A stretch of DNA of 64,000 nt, taken from the NCBI RefSeq assembly GCF_024362485.1, contig NZ_CP101456.1, positions 2,976,001 through 3,040,000 on the forward strand, given 5' to 3'. Made by a program: the position numbers and the translations under genes. Shown here one piece after another: positions 8,302 to 16,773 of the stretch. Every line of letters starts with the position of its first letter. Position 1 is the stretch's first letter. This DNA is from Natronobeatus ordinarius (GTDB lineage Archaea > Halobacteriota > Halobacteria > Halobacteriales > Natrialbaceae). The notes below the pieces were generated by a model. It worked only from the letters and a program-made list of their open reading frames with translations, did no database searches and was not told the origin of the DNA.

Positions 8302-8686
8302 GTCGGCCGTCGGATCTCCGTTCTTCGATCGGCTCGAGGCGCTCGTTTCCGAACTCGAGGATCGAGGCACCCACCCGCTACGGCTCCCCCATCCGACCTC
8401 GGGTAGCGACGGCGCAGCCGTGAGGCGTGCCGGCGCGACGGCGCCGGCGCGTCGAACACCGGTCACGCGCCGTCGGGGCGGCCAGGGGAGTCCTCCGCTC
8501 GAGCGCGGCCCGAGCGCCGCGAGGGGCGCGCGAGAACGGGCGGTCCCATTCGTGTTTCGTGCGAGTAGCGTCCGCCTACTGCCTACTCGACACGCAGGCG
8601 TTCCCGCTTCCGAATTCGACGATCTGAGCGGAGACGCCCGCTCGAGTGAGTCCCGAGCGAGTGTCGTCGAGAACTGAGGACGCGAC
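8302..8686. other. Gene-free stretch holding dispersed-repeat copy A
   Basis: 385 bases between the convergent amine oxidase and ridA genes. No gene is supported; short frames here translate to arginine-rich repeat sequence. Most of the stretch (about 8396-8590) is a copy of the dispersed repeat, read on the minus strand. Confidence 0.6.
8396..8590 (-). repeat. Dispersed repeat, copy A
   Basis: On the minus strand this reads CTACTCGCACGAAACACGAA followed by a GC-rich body with CGCTCGGGCCGCGCTCGAGC and ending in CCTCACGGCTGCGCCGTCGC. The same order of blocks occurs at about 9228-9399 and 19340-19531. The body contains strong internal hairpins. Copy A is inverted relative to copy B, and the two flank ridA. 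Confidence 0.65.
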
Positions 8687-9067
8687 CTAGAGTTCGACTT
8701 CGACCTCGAGTAAGAACTCCTCGAGCGCGAGTGACTCGACGCCGAGGATGGTGTGACAGGGGAACGGCTTCGTCTCGAAGACGTCCTCCCAGACCTCGAG
8801 GTAGTCCTCGAGGTTCGCCGGGGCATCGACGAGGTAGCTGGTCACCTTGCGGACGTCCTCGAGGTCTCTGCCAGCCTCCTCGAGCAGGAGCTCGACGTTC
8901 TCGTACACCTGTCGCGCCTGGCTGGTGATGTCGTCGCCGGCGATCTCGAACTGCTCGTCCCAGCCGACCTGTCCGGACATGTAGAGAGTCCCGTCGTCCT
9001 CGACGATGGCCTGGCTGTAGTGCATCTGCTGGGTGTCGATCAGTCCGTCGGGGTCGATGATTCGCAT
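8687..9067 (-). CDS. RidA family protein (YjgF/YER057c/UK114)
   Basis: A 126-residue protein starting at ATG 9067 (MRIIDPDGLIDTQQMHYSQA). It has the RidA trimer fold: YSQAIVEDDGTLYMSGQVGW near the start, QARQVYENVELLLEEAG in the middle and PCHTILGVESLA near the end. In canonical RidA an Arg in the C-terminal R.A.V...L motif binds the enamine/imine carboxylate; here the equivalent stretch reads PCHTILGVESL, so this copy belongs to a Rid subgroup without that arginine. Such proteins occur in catabolic clusters. It could process imines or reactive products from the neighbouring amine oxidase, which is inference. It is bracketed by inverted copies of a dispersed repeat. Confidence 0.85.
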   Translation of the reverse strand: MRIIDPDGLIDTQQMHYSQAIVEDDGTLYMSGQVGWDEQFEIAGDDITSQARQVYENVELLLEEAGRDLEDVRKVTSYLVDAPANLEDYLEVWEDVFETKPFPCHTILGVESLALEEFLLEVEVEL

Positions 9068-9227
9068 ACGCCACCGGGTTCGAAGGCCGGGGTCAAAACC
9101 GTTGCCTCGAGTTCGTGTCGACTGGAGCGCGTCCTCTGGCCTGGTCTCGAGTGCATCCGCGTGCCGTCTCGAGCGCGCGTCGCTCGAGTGGAGACGAGCT
9201 GCCAGCCGAGGTCGTCGCTCGAGGAGA

Positions 9228-9399
9228 GAGGAGCAGGCAGACGCTGCTCGCACGAAACACGAATGGGGCCGCCCATCCTCACGGCGCTCGCGACTGCTCG
9301 CGCCGCTCGGGAGATGCGTCCCCACTCCTCCCCCGACGGCGCCGGGGTGTTCGTCGTGCCTTCGGCACTCCTCACGAGTGGCGCCGTCGCGACCCGTGG
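9228..9399 (+). repeat. Dispersed repeat, copy B
   Basis: Begins near AGGAGCAGGCAGACGCTGCT, continues with GCTCGCACGAAACACGAATG and a GC-rich body with CCCCGACGGCGCCGGGGTGT, and ends with CCTCACGAGTGGCGCCGTCG. It aligns block by block with copies A and C. Confidence 0.65.
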
Positions 9400-9480
9400 A
9401 TCGATCAGTCGGCCGTGAGCCGTGGGTCGGTCGATGGGCTGTGAACCGTGGATCGGTCGGTGGGACGTGAACCGTGGATC
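9395..9480 (+). repeat. 26-bp tandem repeat, three full copies plus a fragment
   Basis: Units start at 9395, 9421 and 9447, each of the form CGTGGRTCGRTC....GGNCGTGARC, with a fourth partial unit from 9473. Copies differ at a few positions each. The array abuts the end of dispersed-repeat copy B and lies about 115 bases before the M24 gene. Confidence 0.75.
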
Positions 9481-9595
9481 GCTCGAGGTGTCGAACGACG
9501 GAACGGGTGGCGCCGTCGAGGCGTTCGAATCGCTAGCCGTCGCGGACGGAAAGCGGTACCATTTATGACCTTCGCGCGGATTGGTACGGCCGTAC

Positions 9596-10870
9596 ATGAC
9601 CTTCTACGAGCGAAGCTACATGGAAGGAACGCTCGGCACGCAGGCCGTCGACTGGGAAGAGCGGATCAACACCCAGCGCCTGCGCGAGGAGCGAAAAGAG
9701 AAGGCCCTCGAGCGTCTGCAGGACACCGACCTCGGCGCGATCCTCCTGCTCTCGGATCCCAACATCCGGTACGTCACCGGGCTGGCGATGACCGGCGGCA
9801 GCGGCGCCGACCACTACACGCTGCTGACCGAGGAGGGCGACATCGTCCACTGGGACACGGCCGACCACGCGAGCAACCAGCGGGCAAACTGCCCGTGGCT
9901 TCCGGACATCCGCTACGCCTGCCCCGGCCTGGGGAACGTCCCGCGGGCCTCGGGTCGCAATTCGGCTCGGAACTTCTTACTCGAGACGATGGCCGAAGGC
10001 GTCGCCGAGGCGATGGCCGAGTACGGCGTCGCCGACGAGACGCTCGGCGTCGACGTCGGAAACGCGGGGTTGCTCTCGGCGCTCGAGGGACAGGGCCTCG
10101 AGACGGACGTCGAGACAGCCAACGCGATCATGGCGGACGCCCGCAAGGTGAAAACCGACGACGAGATCGAGTGTCTGCGGATGGTGGCTGCGATCTGTGA
10201 GGCGGGCTTCCAGCGGATCACCGAGGAGGCCAAACCGGGCATGCGCGAGACCGAGGTCTGGGGCGAGGCCGTCAGTGAACTCTGGCGCCACGGCGCGTTC
10301 GTCGGCGGCGGCTACCTCACCTCCGGCCCGAACACGTGGCCGAAACACCAGGCGAACACGACGGATCGGATGATCCGCCCCGGTGACCTCGTCTACGCCG
10401 ATATGTACAACATCGCCTACCTCGGCTACCGCTCGTGTTATTACCGCACCTTCTCGATGGGCGAGCCCACCCAGGAACAGCAGGACGCCTACGAGATCGC
10501 CCGCGACAACCTCTACGACGTACTCGAGCGCATCGAGCCCGGCGCGACGACCGACGAGATCTCCCAGGGCTTCCCGGACATGGAGGGCGAGCACGCGGAC
10601 TTCTACGACGCCGACGAGCACTGGCAGATGACGACGAACCACTGGGCTCACGGGCTGGGCCTCCAGCTCTACGAGGTGCCGCTGATCTGGCGCGGCCTCT
10701 CGCCCGACCACCCCATCGAGATCGAGGAGGGAATGACGATGGCCGTCGAGACCCAGGAACCCGCGGGCCGTCAGGGTGTGCGCGTCGAGGAGATGGTCGT
10801 CGTCCGCGAGAACGGCGTCGAGATCCTCAGCCAGTGGCCGGTCGAGGAGATCACGGTCATCGACTACTGA
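9596..10870 (+). CDS. M24 (Xaa-Pro peptidase/DddP-like) family protein
   Basis: A 424-residue protein; ATG 9596 (MTFYERSYMEGTLGTQ) is preferred over TTG 9581 because a TATA-like element lies 28 bases before it. It has an N-terminal creatinase-like domain (about 1-180) and a C-terminal pita-bread domain. Of the five M24 metal ligands, Asp269 (VYADMYN), His352 (AHGLGL), Glu385 (VETQEP) and Glu398/399 (RVEEMVVV) are present. The second Asp of the SDITRTF motif is Cys281 (RSCYYRTF). It may therefore bind metal differently and act on something other than Xaa-Pro peptides, for example as a creatinase- or DMSP-lyase-like hydrolase. It stands alone on its strand before the luciferase-like gene. Confidence 0.8.
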   Translation: MTFYERSYMEGTLGTQAVDWEERINTQRLREERKEKALERLQDTDLGAILLLSDPNIRYVTGLAMTGGSGADHYTLLTEEGDIVHWDTADHASNQRANCPWLPDIRYACPGLGNVPRASGRNSARNFLLETMAEGVAEAMAEYGVADETLGVDVGNAGLLSALEGQGLETDVETANAIMADARKVKTDDEIECLRMVAAICEAGFQRITEEAKPGMRETEVWGEAVSELWRHGAFVGGGYLTSGPNTWPKHQANTTDRMIRPGDLVYADMYNIAYLGYRSCYYRTFSMGEPTQEQQDAYEIARDNLYDVLERIEPGATTDEISQGFPDMEGEHADFYDADEHWQMTTNHWAHGLGLQLYEVPLIWRGLSPDHPIEIEEGMTMAVETQEPAGRQGVRVEEMVVVRENGVEILSQWPVEEITVIDY

Positions 10871-10937
10871 CCGGCGGCATCGGCAACCTGCGCGGTATCA
10901 CCAACTGTTATACCGGTTCGAGAGAAGTAGTAGACGT

Positions 10938-11945
10938 ATGCAACTCGGCACTGGCCTGTTTACCGCCCAGCGACGGCCCGAGGACGACCGCGAGATGAGC
11001 GAGCTCTACGACGAGGTGCTGACGCTGACCCGCGAGATCGAGGCCGCGGGCCTCGACAGCGCGTGGGTCTCCGAGCACCACTTCGCCGACGACGGCTACC
11101 TCTCGGCGACGATGCCAACCCTCGGGGCGATGGCCGCCGAAACGGACGCGCTCGAGATCGGCTCCTGTGTCGCCCTCGGGCCGCTGTACGACCCCATCCG
11201 GCTCGCCGAGGACGCCGCCACCGTCGACTTGCTCTCAGATGGACGGCTCACCCTCGGCCTCGCCATCGGTTCGAACCCACAGGAGTTCGACGTCTTCGGC
11301 GTCCCGCGAGACGAACGCGCCCAGCGACTCGCGGATCTCGTGCCCTTCCTGCGCGGTGCCTGGAGTGAGGGCGACCTCGAGTATGACTCAGAGTTCCACG
11401 ACGTCCCGACGGACGTCTCAGTCACGCCCAAGCCAGTCGACGAAACGGTACCGGTCATGCTTGGCGGGGCGGCCAAGCCCGCCGTGCGACGTGCCGCCAG
11501 AACCGCAGAGGGCTGGTGTGCTCCCTCGTCGCTCTCGATCGAGGGCGTTCGCAAGCGCGTCGAGGATATCCGCAACGTGCGCGAGCAGGAGGGACTCGAG
11601 GGCGACTTCACGATCTACGTCCTCCAGCACGGCTGGGTCGGCGACTCTCGCGAGGAGGCCTGGGAGACGATGCGCGAGGGCTACCTCTACATCCAGCGTC
11701 GCTACGCCGAGATCTTCTCGGGCGAGCCGGTCGAAGAACTCGAGGCCGAACGGAAACAGGAGCTCAAAGACCAGGCGATCTTCGGCACGCCCGAGCAGGT
11801 GGTCGAGGAGCTGAACGAGTACCGCGAGGCCTTAGGTGACGACATCCACTTCATCTTCCGCACCTACCACCCCGGCGTCGGCACCGAGGAGATGGTCGAG
11901 TGCGTCCACCGCCTCGGTGAAGAGGTCGCCCCGGAACTCCGGTGA
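10938..11945 (+). CDS. Luciferase-like (LLM class) flavin- or F420-dependent oxidoreductase
   Basis: A 335-residue TIM-barrel oxidoreductase starting MQLGTGLFTAQRRPEDDRE. Family marks are the LDSAWVSEHHFADDGYLSA strand, ALGPLYDPIRLAEDAATVD, GRLTLGLAIGSNPQEFDVFG and the C-terminal IFGTPEQVVEELNEY. Such enzymes use FMN or F420 to oxidise or oxygenate small organics; the sequence does not decide between them. An F420:NADP oxidoreductase is encoded 2.6 kb away. A TATA-like TGTTATACC at 10906-10914 suggests its own promoter. Confidence 0.85.
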   Translation: MQLGTGLFTAQRRPEDDREMSELYDEVLTLTREIEAAGLDSAWVSEHHFADDGYLSATMPTLGAMAAETDALEIGSCVALGPLYDPIRLAEDAATVDLLSDGRLTLGLAIGSNPQEFDVFGVPRDERAQRLADLVPFLRGAWSEGDLEYDSEFHDVPTDVSVTPKPVDETVPVMLGGAAKPAVRRAARTAEGWCAPSSLSIEGVRKRVEDIRNVREQEGLEGDFTIYVLQHGWVGDSREEAWETMREGYLYIQRRYAEIFSGEPVEELEAERKQELKDQAIFGTPEQVVEELNEYREALGDDIHFIFRTYHPGVGTEEMVECVHRLGEEVAPELR

Positions 11946-12008
11946 GTTCGGCAAGCCCCCCGATGAACCCGGACCTATTTGTGCACCTCACCTGTACAGT
12001 ACGGCCTG

Positions 12009-12629
12009 ATGATAGAACGAGACGCGGTGCGACGGGGCTACGACGAAGTGGCCGACGTGTGGGCCGACGAGCGGTCGGAGACCGAGGGAGAGGCGAGCGT
12101 GCTCGAGTCGGCTCTCGAACCGCTCCCCTCGTCGGTTCGGATCCTCGACGTCGGGTGTGGACAGGGGACCCCGGCGCTCGAGCGAGTCGGTGACGAGGCG
12201 ACCGTCGTCGGACTCGACTTCTCGCGGAGACAACTCGAGGGCGCCACGTCGAACGTTCCTGAGGCTTCGTTCGTCCAGGGAGATATGACGCGGTTGCCTG
12301 TAGCCAACGACTCGTTCGACGTCGTGACGGCGTTTTACTCGCTCATCCACGTCCCGTCTGCCGAACACCGGACAGTTCTCGAGGAGTTCGCACGCGTCGT
12401 CCGCCCGTCCGGACGGCTACTCGTCTCCGAGGGGGTCGAGCCGTGGAGCGGAACCAATTCCGACTGGCTCGACAGTGGTGCCGAGATGCAGTGGGACATT
12501 GCGGGAGCCGAGGCCACGCGAACCCGACTGCGCGAGGCCGGCTTCACCATCGAGGCCGAACACGAGCTCCGCGGGGTCCTCACCGAGGGCGAACACTGGA
12601 TCTTTTTCGACGCCCGGCCGGCTGGGTAG
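12009..12629 (+). CDS. SAM-dependent class I methyltransferase
   Basis: A 206-residue enzyme. ATG 12009 (MIERDAVRRGYDEVADVW) is preferred to an upstream start because it begins the conserved region and has CTATTT about 30 bases before it. Motif I LDVGCGQGTPAL (about 46-57) binds S-adenosylmethionine; motif II VVGLDFSRRQLEGA and FDVVTAFYSLIHVP follow. It belongs to the UbiE/methyltransferase-11 type. The acceptor is unknown. Confidence 0.85.
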   Translation: MIERDAVRRGYDEVADVWADERSETEGEASVLESALEPLPSSVRILDVGCGQGTPALERVGDEATVVGLDFSRRQLEGATSNVPEASFVQGDMTRLPVANDSFDVVTAFYSLIHVPSAEHRTVLEEFARVVRPSGRLLVSEGVEPWSGTNSDWLDSGAEMQWDIAGAEATRTRLREAGFTIEAEHELRGVLTEGEHWIFFDARPAG

Positions 12630-12675
12630 CCGACCCGAACCCGATCGTTCTGAAAAATGTGTCAGTCGTCGACCC

Positions 12676-13062
12676 CTATCCCGTCTTGTAGACGCCTCGA
12701 GCGTCCGCGATCAGCGTCTCGTCGTCCGCGGCGTACACCTCGACGTCGACGACGCCGACCTCGCCGCCACAGCGAACAACGTCGGCCTCCGCGTAGAGGT
12801 CGCCCGTGCCGGCGCTGAGGTAGTCGATGCGCATGTCGATCGTCGGCACCGGCTGGTCGACCAGCGAGACGAGCGCTGCCCCGCCGACGGTGTCGGCGAG
12901 GGTGAACGTGACCCCGCCGTGGGCCATCAGCCGCTCTTCGTTCCACGAGAGGTCCTCGGTCATCTCGAGGCGGCCCTCGGCGTGGCCGTCTGCACACTCG
13001 GTCACGTCGATACCCAGCAAGGATGCGAAGGGCATCCCTTCGAAGAACGCTTCGACGTCCAT
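12676..13062 (-). CDS. PaaI-type hotdog thioesterase
   Basis: A 128-residue hotdog-fold protein starting at ATG 13062 (MDVEAFFEGMPFASLLGI). The motif RLMAHGGVTFTLADTVGGAA matches the PaaI catalytic stretch, with Asp in LADT at the expected place. PaaI hydrolyses dead-end aryl-CoA esters to free CoA during phenylacetate breakdown. It lies 78 bases past the end of the paaK gene on the same strand and may be the last gene of that unit. A second PaaI-type gene lies at 18873-19286. Confidence 0.85.
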   Translation of the reverse strand: MDVEAFFEGMPFASLLGIDVTECADGHAEGRLEMTEDLSWNEERLMAHGGVTFTLADTVGGAALVSLVDQPVPTIDMRIDYLSAGTGDLYAEADVVRCGGEVGVVDVEVYAADDETLIADARGVYKTG

Positions 13063-13140
13063 ACGCCATCCTCACGTTCGGGGAACATAAAACCAGACGA
13101 GATCGTTCTCACTCGCTCGAGTCGGGGCCGGAACCGACGT

Positions 13141-14424
13141 TCAGCGGTGGTCGTAGACCCGTTTGACCTTTCCGACCTCCGTGCGCTCGATCGAGCCGTA
13201 CTCGACGAGCTCGAGTTCGTCGGGCGTAAACGAGAGGGCGTTCTGCAGCCGCGTTCGAATCCGGTCACACAGCTCCTCGCGGTCGCCGTCGAAGCCGTCG
13301 ACGAGTTCGACGGTGAGCTCCATCCGATCGAGGTTCCCCTCGCGATAGAGGTCGATGCGGTACTGCGGCGCCACGTCGTCGAACTCGAGGACGACGTCCT
13401 CGATCTGGCTGGGGTAGAGGTTCACCCCGCGGACGATCAGCAGGTCGTCGGCGCGGCCGGTGACGCCGTCCATGCGGACCATGGTGCGGCCGCAGTCACA
13501 CTCGTCGTAGGTGAGCGAGGTCATGTCGCCGGTGCGGTAGCGCAGCACGGGTAGAGCCTCCTTCGAGAGCGACGTGAGCACGAGTTCGCCCTCCTCGCCT
13601 TCGGGCAGGGGCTCGCCCGTTTCGGGGTCGATCACCTCGGGGTAGAAGTGGTCCTCCCAGATGTGGAGGCCGTCCTGGGCTTTCGCACACTCGACGGCGA
13701 CGCCGGGGCCGATGAGTTCCGAGAGGCCATAATTCTCGATCCCCGTCGCGCCCAGGCGCGTCTCGATCTCCTCGCGCATCGGTTCGGTACACGGTTCGGC
13801 GCCGTAGAGCACCACCGAAAGTGGCAGCTCGCGGGGGTCGACGCCCAGCTCCTCGGCCGTCTCGGCGAAGTACAGCGCGTACGACGGCGTACAACCGATC
13901 GCGTCACTCCCGAGATCCTGGGCGAGTTCGACCTGGCGCTGGGTGTTGCCGCTACTCGAGGGGATGACCGTCGCGCCGAGCGCCTCGGCGCCGCCGTGGA
14001 AGCCGAGGCCGCCGGTGAAGAGGCCGTAGCCGTAGGCGTTCTGGACGGTGTCGCCCGGCTCGAGGCCCGCCGCGCGCATCGACCGGGCCATCACGCCGTG
14101 CCACAGCTCGAGGTCGGCCTCCGTGTAGGCGACGATCTTCGGCTTGCCCGTCGTGCCCGAGGAGGCGTGGATCCGGCGAAGCTCGTCGTCGTCGACGGCG
14201 AACAGGCCGTCGGGGTACTGGTCGCGAAAGTCCGCTTTCGTCGTGAACGGCAGTTCGTGGAGGTCCTCGACACCACGAATATCGCCTGGCGTCACCCCCG
14301 CCTCGTCGAGGGCGTCCCGATAGAACGGGACGTTCTCGTAGGCGCGTTCGACCGTCGTTCGGAGGCGTGCAGACTGCAGTTCGCGGAGCTCGGATCGTGA
14401 GGCGTGCTCGATCTCCTCGGTCAT
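13141..14424 (-). CDS. paaK: Phenylacetate-CoA ligase, copy 1
   Basis: A 427-residue AMP-forming ligase that activates phenylacetate (or a related aryl acid) to its CoA ester. The ATP motif RIHASSGTTGKPKIVAYTE lies at about 90-108. NAYGYGLFTGGLGFH and the GIENYGLSE stretch follow; FRDQYPDGLFAV and the C-terminal domain with GRADDLLIVRGVNLYPSQIE are typical of PaaK. Length is normal. It lies upstream of the PaaI gene on the minus strand and 111 bases from the divergent npdG. The second copy (24125-25417) is closely similar, so substrate division between the two cannot be read directly. Confidence 0.92.
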   Translation of the reverse strand: MTEEIEHASRSELRELQSARLRTTVERAYENVPFYRDALDEAGVTPGDIRGVEDLHELPFTTKADFRDQYPDGLFAVDDDELRRIHASSGTTGKPKIVAYTEADLELWHGVMARSMRAAGLEPGDTVQNAYGYGLFTGGLGFHGGAEALGATVIPSSSGNTQRQVELAQDLGSDAIGCTPSYALYFAETAEELGVDPRELPLSVVLYGAEPCTEPMREEIETRLGATGIENYGLSELIGPGVAVECAKAQDGLHIWEDHFYPEVIDPETGEPLPEGEEGELVLTSLSKEALPVLRYRTGDMTSLTYDECDCGRTMVRMDGVTGRADDLLIVRGVNLYPSQIEDVVLEFDDVAPQYRIDLYREGNLDRMELTVELVDGFDGDREELCDRIRTRLQNALSFTPDELELVEYGSIERTEVGKVKRVYDHR

Positions 14425-14535
14425 GAATCTTCATCCGGAGGCATGACGTGAAGTACCAAAGCTCTTGGTTTATCCGGCCGGGTATCTCGCCGGGACGGGA
14501 AGCCCTTTGACCGACCGGTTCGAATTCGCTCCTGT

Positions 14536-15201
14536 ATGCGAATCGCGCTACTCGGTGGAACCGGTGACATCGGCGAAGGACTGGCGCTACGACTGGCTCG
14601 AGAGACGACCCACGAGGTCGTCGTCGGCTCGCGGACGGCCGAAAAGGCCGCCGCCGCGGTCGAAGCGTACGCCGACCGACTCGGCGACGAACTGACGGCC
14701 GACCTCTCCGACGCGCCGAACGAGGCGGCCGCCGCCGGCGCCGATGTCGTCGTCGCCTGCGTCCCGCCGTATCACCTCTCCGACACCGTCGACTCCGTCG
14801 CCGACGCGCTCTCAGCGGACGCGATCCTCGTTAGCCCCGCCGTCGGCATCTCCCGGGACGACGACGGCTTTCACTACAACCGCCCGCCACAGGGCAGCGT
14901 CGCGGAACTCGCGGCCGACGCCGCGCCCGACGACGTTCCGGTGGTCGGCGCCTTCCAGAACCTCGCCGCGGGCGCGCTGGCCGACTTAGCACACGAACTC
15001 GGTTTCGACGTGGTCGTCACCGGCGACGACGAGGCGGCCAAAGAGACGGTGAAGGGAATCGTCGAGGAACTCGAGGGCCTGCGCCCGCTCGACGGCGGCG
15101 CGCTCGCCAACAGCGCGGAGGTCGAAGCGATGACGCCGCTGTTGATCAACCTCGCGATGGAAAACGACGGACTGCACGACCTTGGCGTCTCGTTCCACTG
15201 A
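14536..15201 (+). CDS. npdG: NADPH:coenzyme F420 oxidoreductase
   Basis: A 221-residue enzyme that moves hydride between NADPH and coenzyme F420. The Rossmann motif LLGGTGDIGEGLALRLA is at the start and VVGSRTAEKAAAA binds the NADP phosphate. VVACVPPYHLSDTVDSV, VSPAVGISRDDDGF and the TGDDEAAKETV stretch match archaeal NpdG. It converges with the paa operon. It may serve F420-dependent enzymes such as the LLM oxidoreductase at 10938, which is inference. Confidence 0.88.
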   Translation: MRIALLGGTGDIGEGLALRLARETTHEVVVGSRTAEKAAAAVEAYADRLGDELTADLSDAPNEAAAAGADVVVACVPPYHLSDTVDSVADALSADAILVSPAVGISRDDDGFHYNRPPQGSVAELAADAAPDDVPVVGAFQNLAAGALADLAHELGFDVVVTGDDEAAKETVKGIVEELEGLRPLDGGALANSAEVEAMTPLLINLAMENDGLHDLGVSFH

Positions 15202-15310
15202 CGGCTCGGTCGACTGCTGAATAGCCACTACGTTGCCACTACTGTCTCGGCGAACGGACCGAGACGGCAGTCGCTCGGCGTTGGGTCTCGAGAAGCGGCG
15301 GCCGGTCCGG

Positions 15311-15478
15311 CTATTCGAACTTCTCGAACGGCTGCTGGCAGTCGTTGCAGTAGTGCATCGACCGACAGAGCGACGGTCCCTTGGGGTGTTCGCGAACGGT
15401 GTTCGTCGACTCGCAGTAGGGGCACTCCGCGCCGGACGTCTCGCCGCTCGTGGTGACGGATGGATCGAGGTCTCGCAT
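15311..15478 (-). CDS. Zinc-ribbon protein, split PaaD C-terminal part, operon 1
   Basis: A 55-residue gene read from ATG 15478 to TAG 15311. It encodes a zinc ribbon with Cys19, Cys22, Cys38, Cys44 and Cys47 and the sequence KGPSLCRSMHYCNDCQQPFE. Bacterial PaaD ends in the same module, so this looks like the PaaD tail as a free protein. It starts 2 bases after the stop of the MIP18-domain gene and is the last gene of paa operon 1. A counterpart of 70 residues holds the same place in operon 2 (20426-20638), which strengthens the call. Confidence 0.8.
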   Translation of the reverse strand: MRDLDPSVTTSGETSGAECPYCESTNTVREHPKGPSLCRSMHYCNDCQQPFEKFE

Positions 15479-15480
15479 GA

Positions 15481-15894
15481 TCAGATACTCAGTCCGAACT
15501 CTCGCAGGTCCGATTTACCCTGTTCGGTCACCAGCTCGATCGACCAGGCGGGACTCCAGACGAGGTTCAGGTCGACCTCCTCGACGCCGGCGACGCCGGC
15601 GACGGCCTCCTCGATCTGGGCCTGGAGCATGTCCCGGGCCGGACAGCCGGAGTAGGTCAGCGTCATGTCGACGCGTGCGACGCTGTCGTCGACGCCGACG
15701 CCGTAGATCAGCCCGAGGTCGACGATGCTCACCGGCATCTCCGGGTCCTCGATCTCGTAGAGGACGTCCCACACGTCGGCGTCGACGCCGGTAGCGCCCT
15801 CGCCGGTCGCGGGGAAATCCTCGACGGCCTCGCCCTCGCGGTAGTCGGTGTACGCACACGGCGTCGGTTCGGTGTCTGGAGTCTCGCTGCTCAT
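15481..15894 (-). CDS. paaD: PaaD-like MIP18 (DUF59) family assembly factor, copy 1
   Basis: A 137-residue protein with an acidic, Pro-rich lead (1-35) and a MIP18 domain: WDVLYEIEDPEMPVSIVDLG, then TLTYSGCPARDMLQAQIEEA, with the conserved Cys of the metal-handling site, and a tail WSIELVTEQGKSDLREFGLS. PaaD is needed to mature or supply iron-sulfur for the epoxygenase. Compared with bacterial PaaD the C-terminal zinc ribbon is missing and is encoded by the next gene. It is fourth in paa operon 1, 15 bases after paaC. Confidence 0.88.
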   Translation of the reverse strand: MSSETPDTEPTPCAYTDYREGEAVEDFPATGEGATGVDADVWDVLYEIEDPEMPVSIVDLGLIYGVGVDDSVARVDMTLTYSGCPARDMLQAQIEEAVAGVAGVEEVDLNLVWSPAWSIELVTEQGKSDLREFGLSI

Positions 15895-15909
15895 GATCGT
15901 GGTCTCGTG

Positions 15910-16773
15910 TTAGGCGGGTTTGTCCATGATCTTGGTCGCCTCGGAGCGACCAAGTTCGCGGTAGGTGTGGGTGAAGTCCTCGTAGAGGGCCGCCCAGTCG
16001 TCGGTGTGGCTGCCGTCGCGGCCACGCGCTTCGGGGAGTTCTTCGTTCGGGACTTCGAACTCGTATTCGTCGAAGTGCACTCGTTCGACTGCTGGCGTTT
16101 CGAGATCGAGTGACTTGAGGAACGGAACGACCGTATTGACCCACTCCTCGGCCAGTTCCTCGAGGGACTCGGTTCGGAAGCCGGCCTCGACGATCGTTTC
16201 TTCGACGCCCTCGTCGACCGGTTCGAACAGCGTCAGCGCGTGGGGGAACAGCCGGTCGACGGCAGCCTGGAGGCGCTCGTGGCCCTCGCCGTCGGCGAGG
16301 CGTTCCATCCAGCTCTGGGCGTGTTCTACGTGGTAGCGTTCTTCGTCCTGGATCTTGCCGACGCGGCCGGCGATCTTGGCGTAGCTCGAGCCCTCGAGCG
16401 CTTCGAGGCGGAGCTGCTCGGCGAGGTCGTAGAGGTAGTGTCGGACGATGGCGTCCGCCCAGTCACCGTCGGGGAACGACAGCTCCACGAGGGTGCTGTG
16501 GCGCCAGGCCTCCGGCTCGCGCTCGTAGACCAGTTCGTGTTCCTCGTAGCCCAGATCCTCGAGCACGTCGTACCAGAGTCGGGCGTGGCCGAGTTCGTCC
16601 TGGGCGTTGTTCGACAGCGCGAGGTCGGACTCGAGGGTCGGCGCGCGAACCTGCCACTCGGTGTAGCGCTCGGCGAGGACGAACTCGTCGTCGGCCAGCG
16701 TCAGCAGCAGGGCCTCGAGTGCGTCGCGCTCGTCGGCGTCGAGGTCGTCGACGTGCTCGATTTCGGCGGCCAT
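15910..16773 (-). CDS. paaC: Phenylacetyl-CoA epoxygenase-type subunit PaaC, copy 1
   Basis: A 287-residue ferritin-like protein, the structural partner of PaaA in the multicomponent oxygenase. Marks are LADDEFVLAERYTEWQ, SNNAQDELGHARLWYDVLED and KIQDEERYHVEHAQSWMERL. PaaC keeps the four-helix fold but is considered to lack a working diiron centre. Its ATG shares one base with the paaB stop, showing a tight operon paaA-B-C-D-ribbon. Confidence 0.92.
   Translation of the reverse strand: MAAEIEHVDDLDADERDALEALLLTLADDEFVLAERYTEWQVRAPTLESDLALSNNAQDELGHARLWYDVLEDLGYEEHELVYEREPEAWRHSTLVELSFPDGDWADAIVRHYLYDLAEQLRLEALEGSSYAKIAGRVGKIQDEERYHVEHAQSWMERLADGEGHERLQAAVDRLFPHALTLFEPVDEGVEETIVEAGFRTESLEELAEEWVNTVVPFLKSLDLETPAVERVHFDEYEFEVPNEELPEARGRDGSHTDDWAALYEDFTHTYRELGRSEATKIMDKPA

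Larger units (their letters stand above)
9068..9595. other. Gene-free stretch holding repeat copy B and a 26-bp tandem repeat
   Basis: 528 bases between ridA and the M24 gene, which diverge. It holds dispersed-repeat copy B (about 9228-9399), directly followed by a 26-bp tandem repeat (9395-9480), and the promoter of the M24 gene with a TATA-like ATTTATGA at 9561-9568, 28 bases before its ATG. No coding frame is credible. Confidence 0.6.

Noticed and set aside
6238-8826. 862-codon minus-strand frame opposite the amine oxidase
   Set aside because: A shadow of the amine oxidase gene: low-complexity Arg/Val/Asp composition and no motifs, while the plus strand has all catalytic residues.
8396-9399. 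Insertion sequence with transposase around ridA
   Set aside because: No transposase frame lies between or beside the inverted repeats; the enclosed gene is ridA.
9395-9480. Possible CRISPR array
   Set aside because: Units are directly adjacent with no unique spacers, and no cas genes are nearby.
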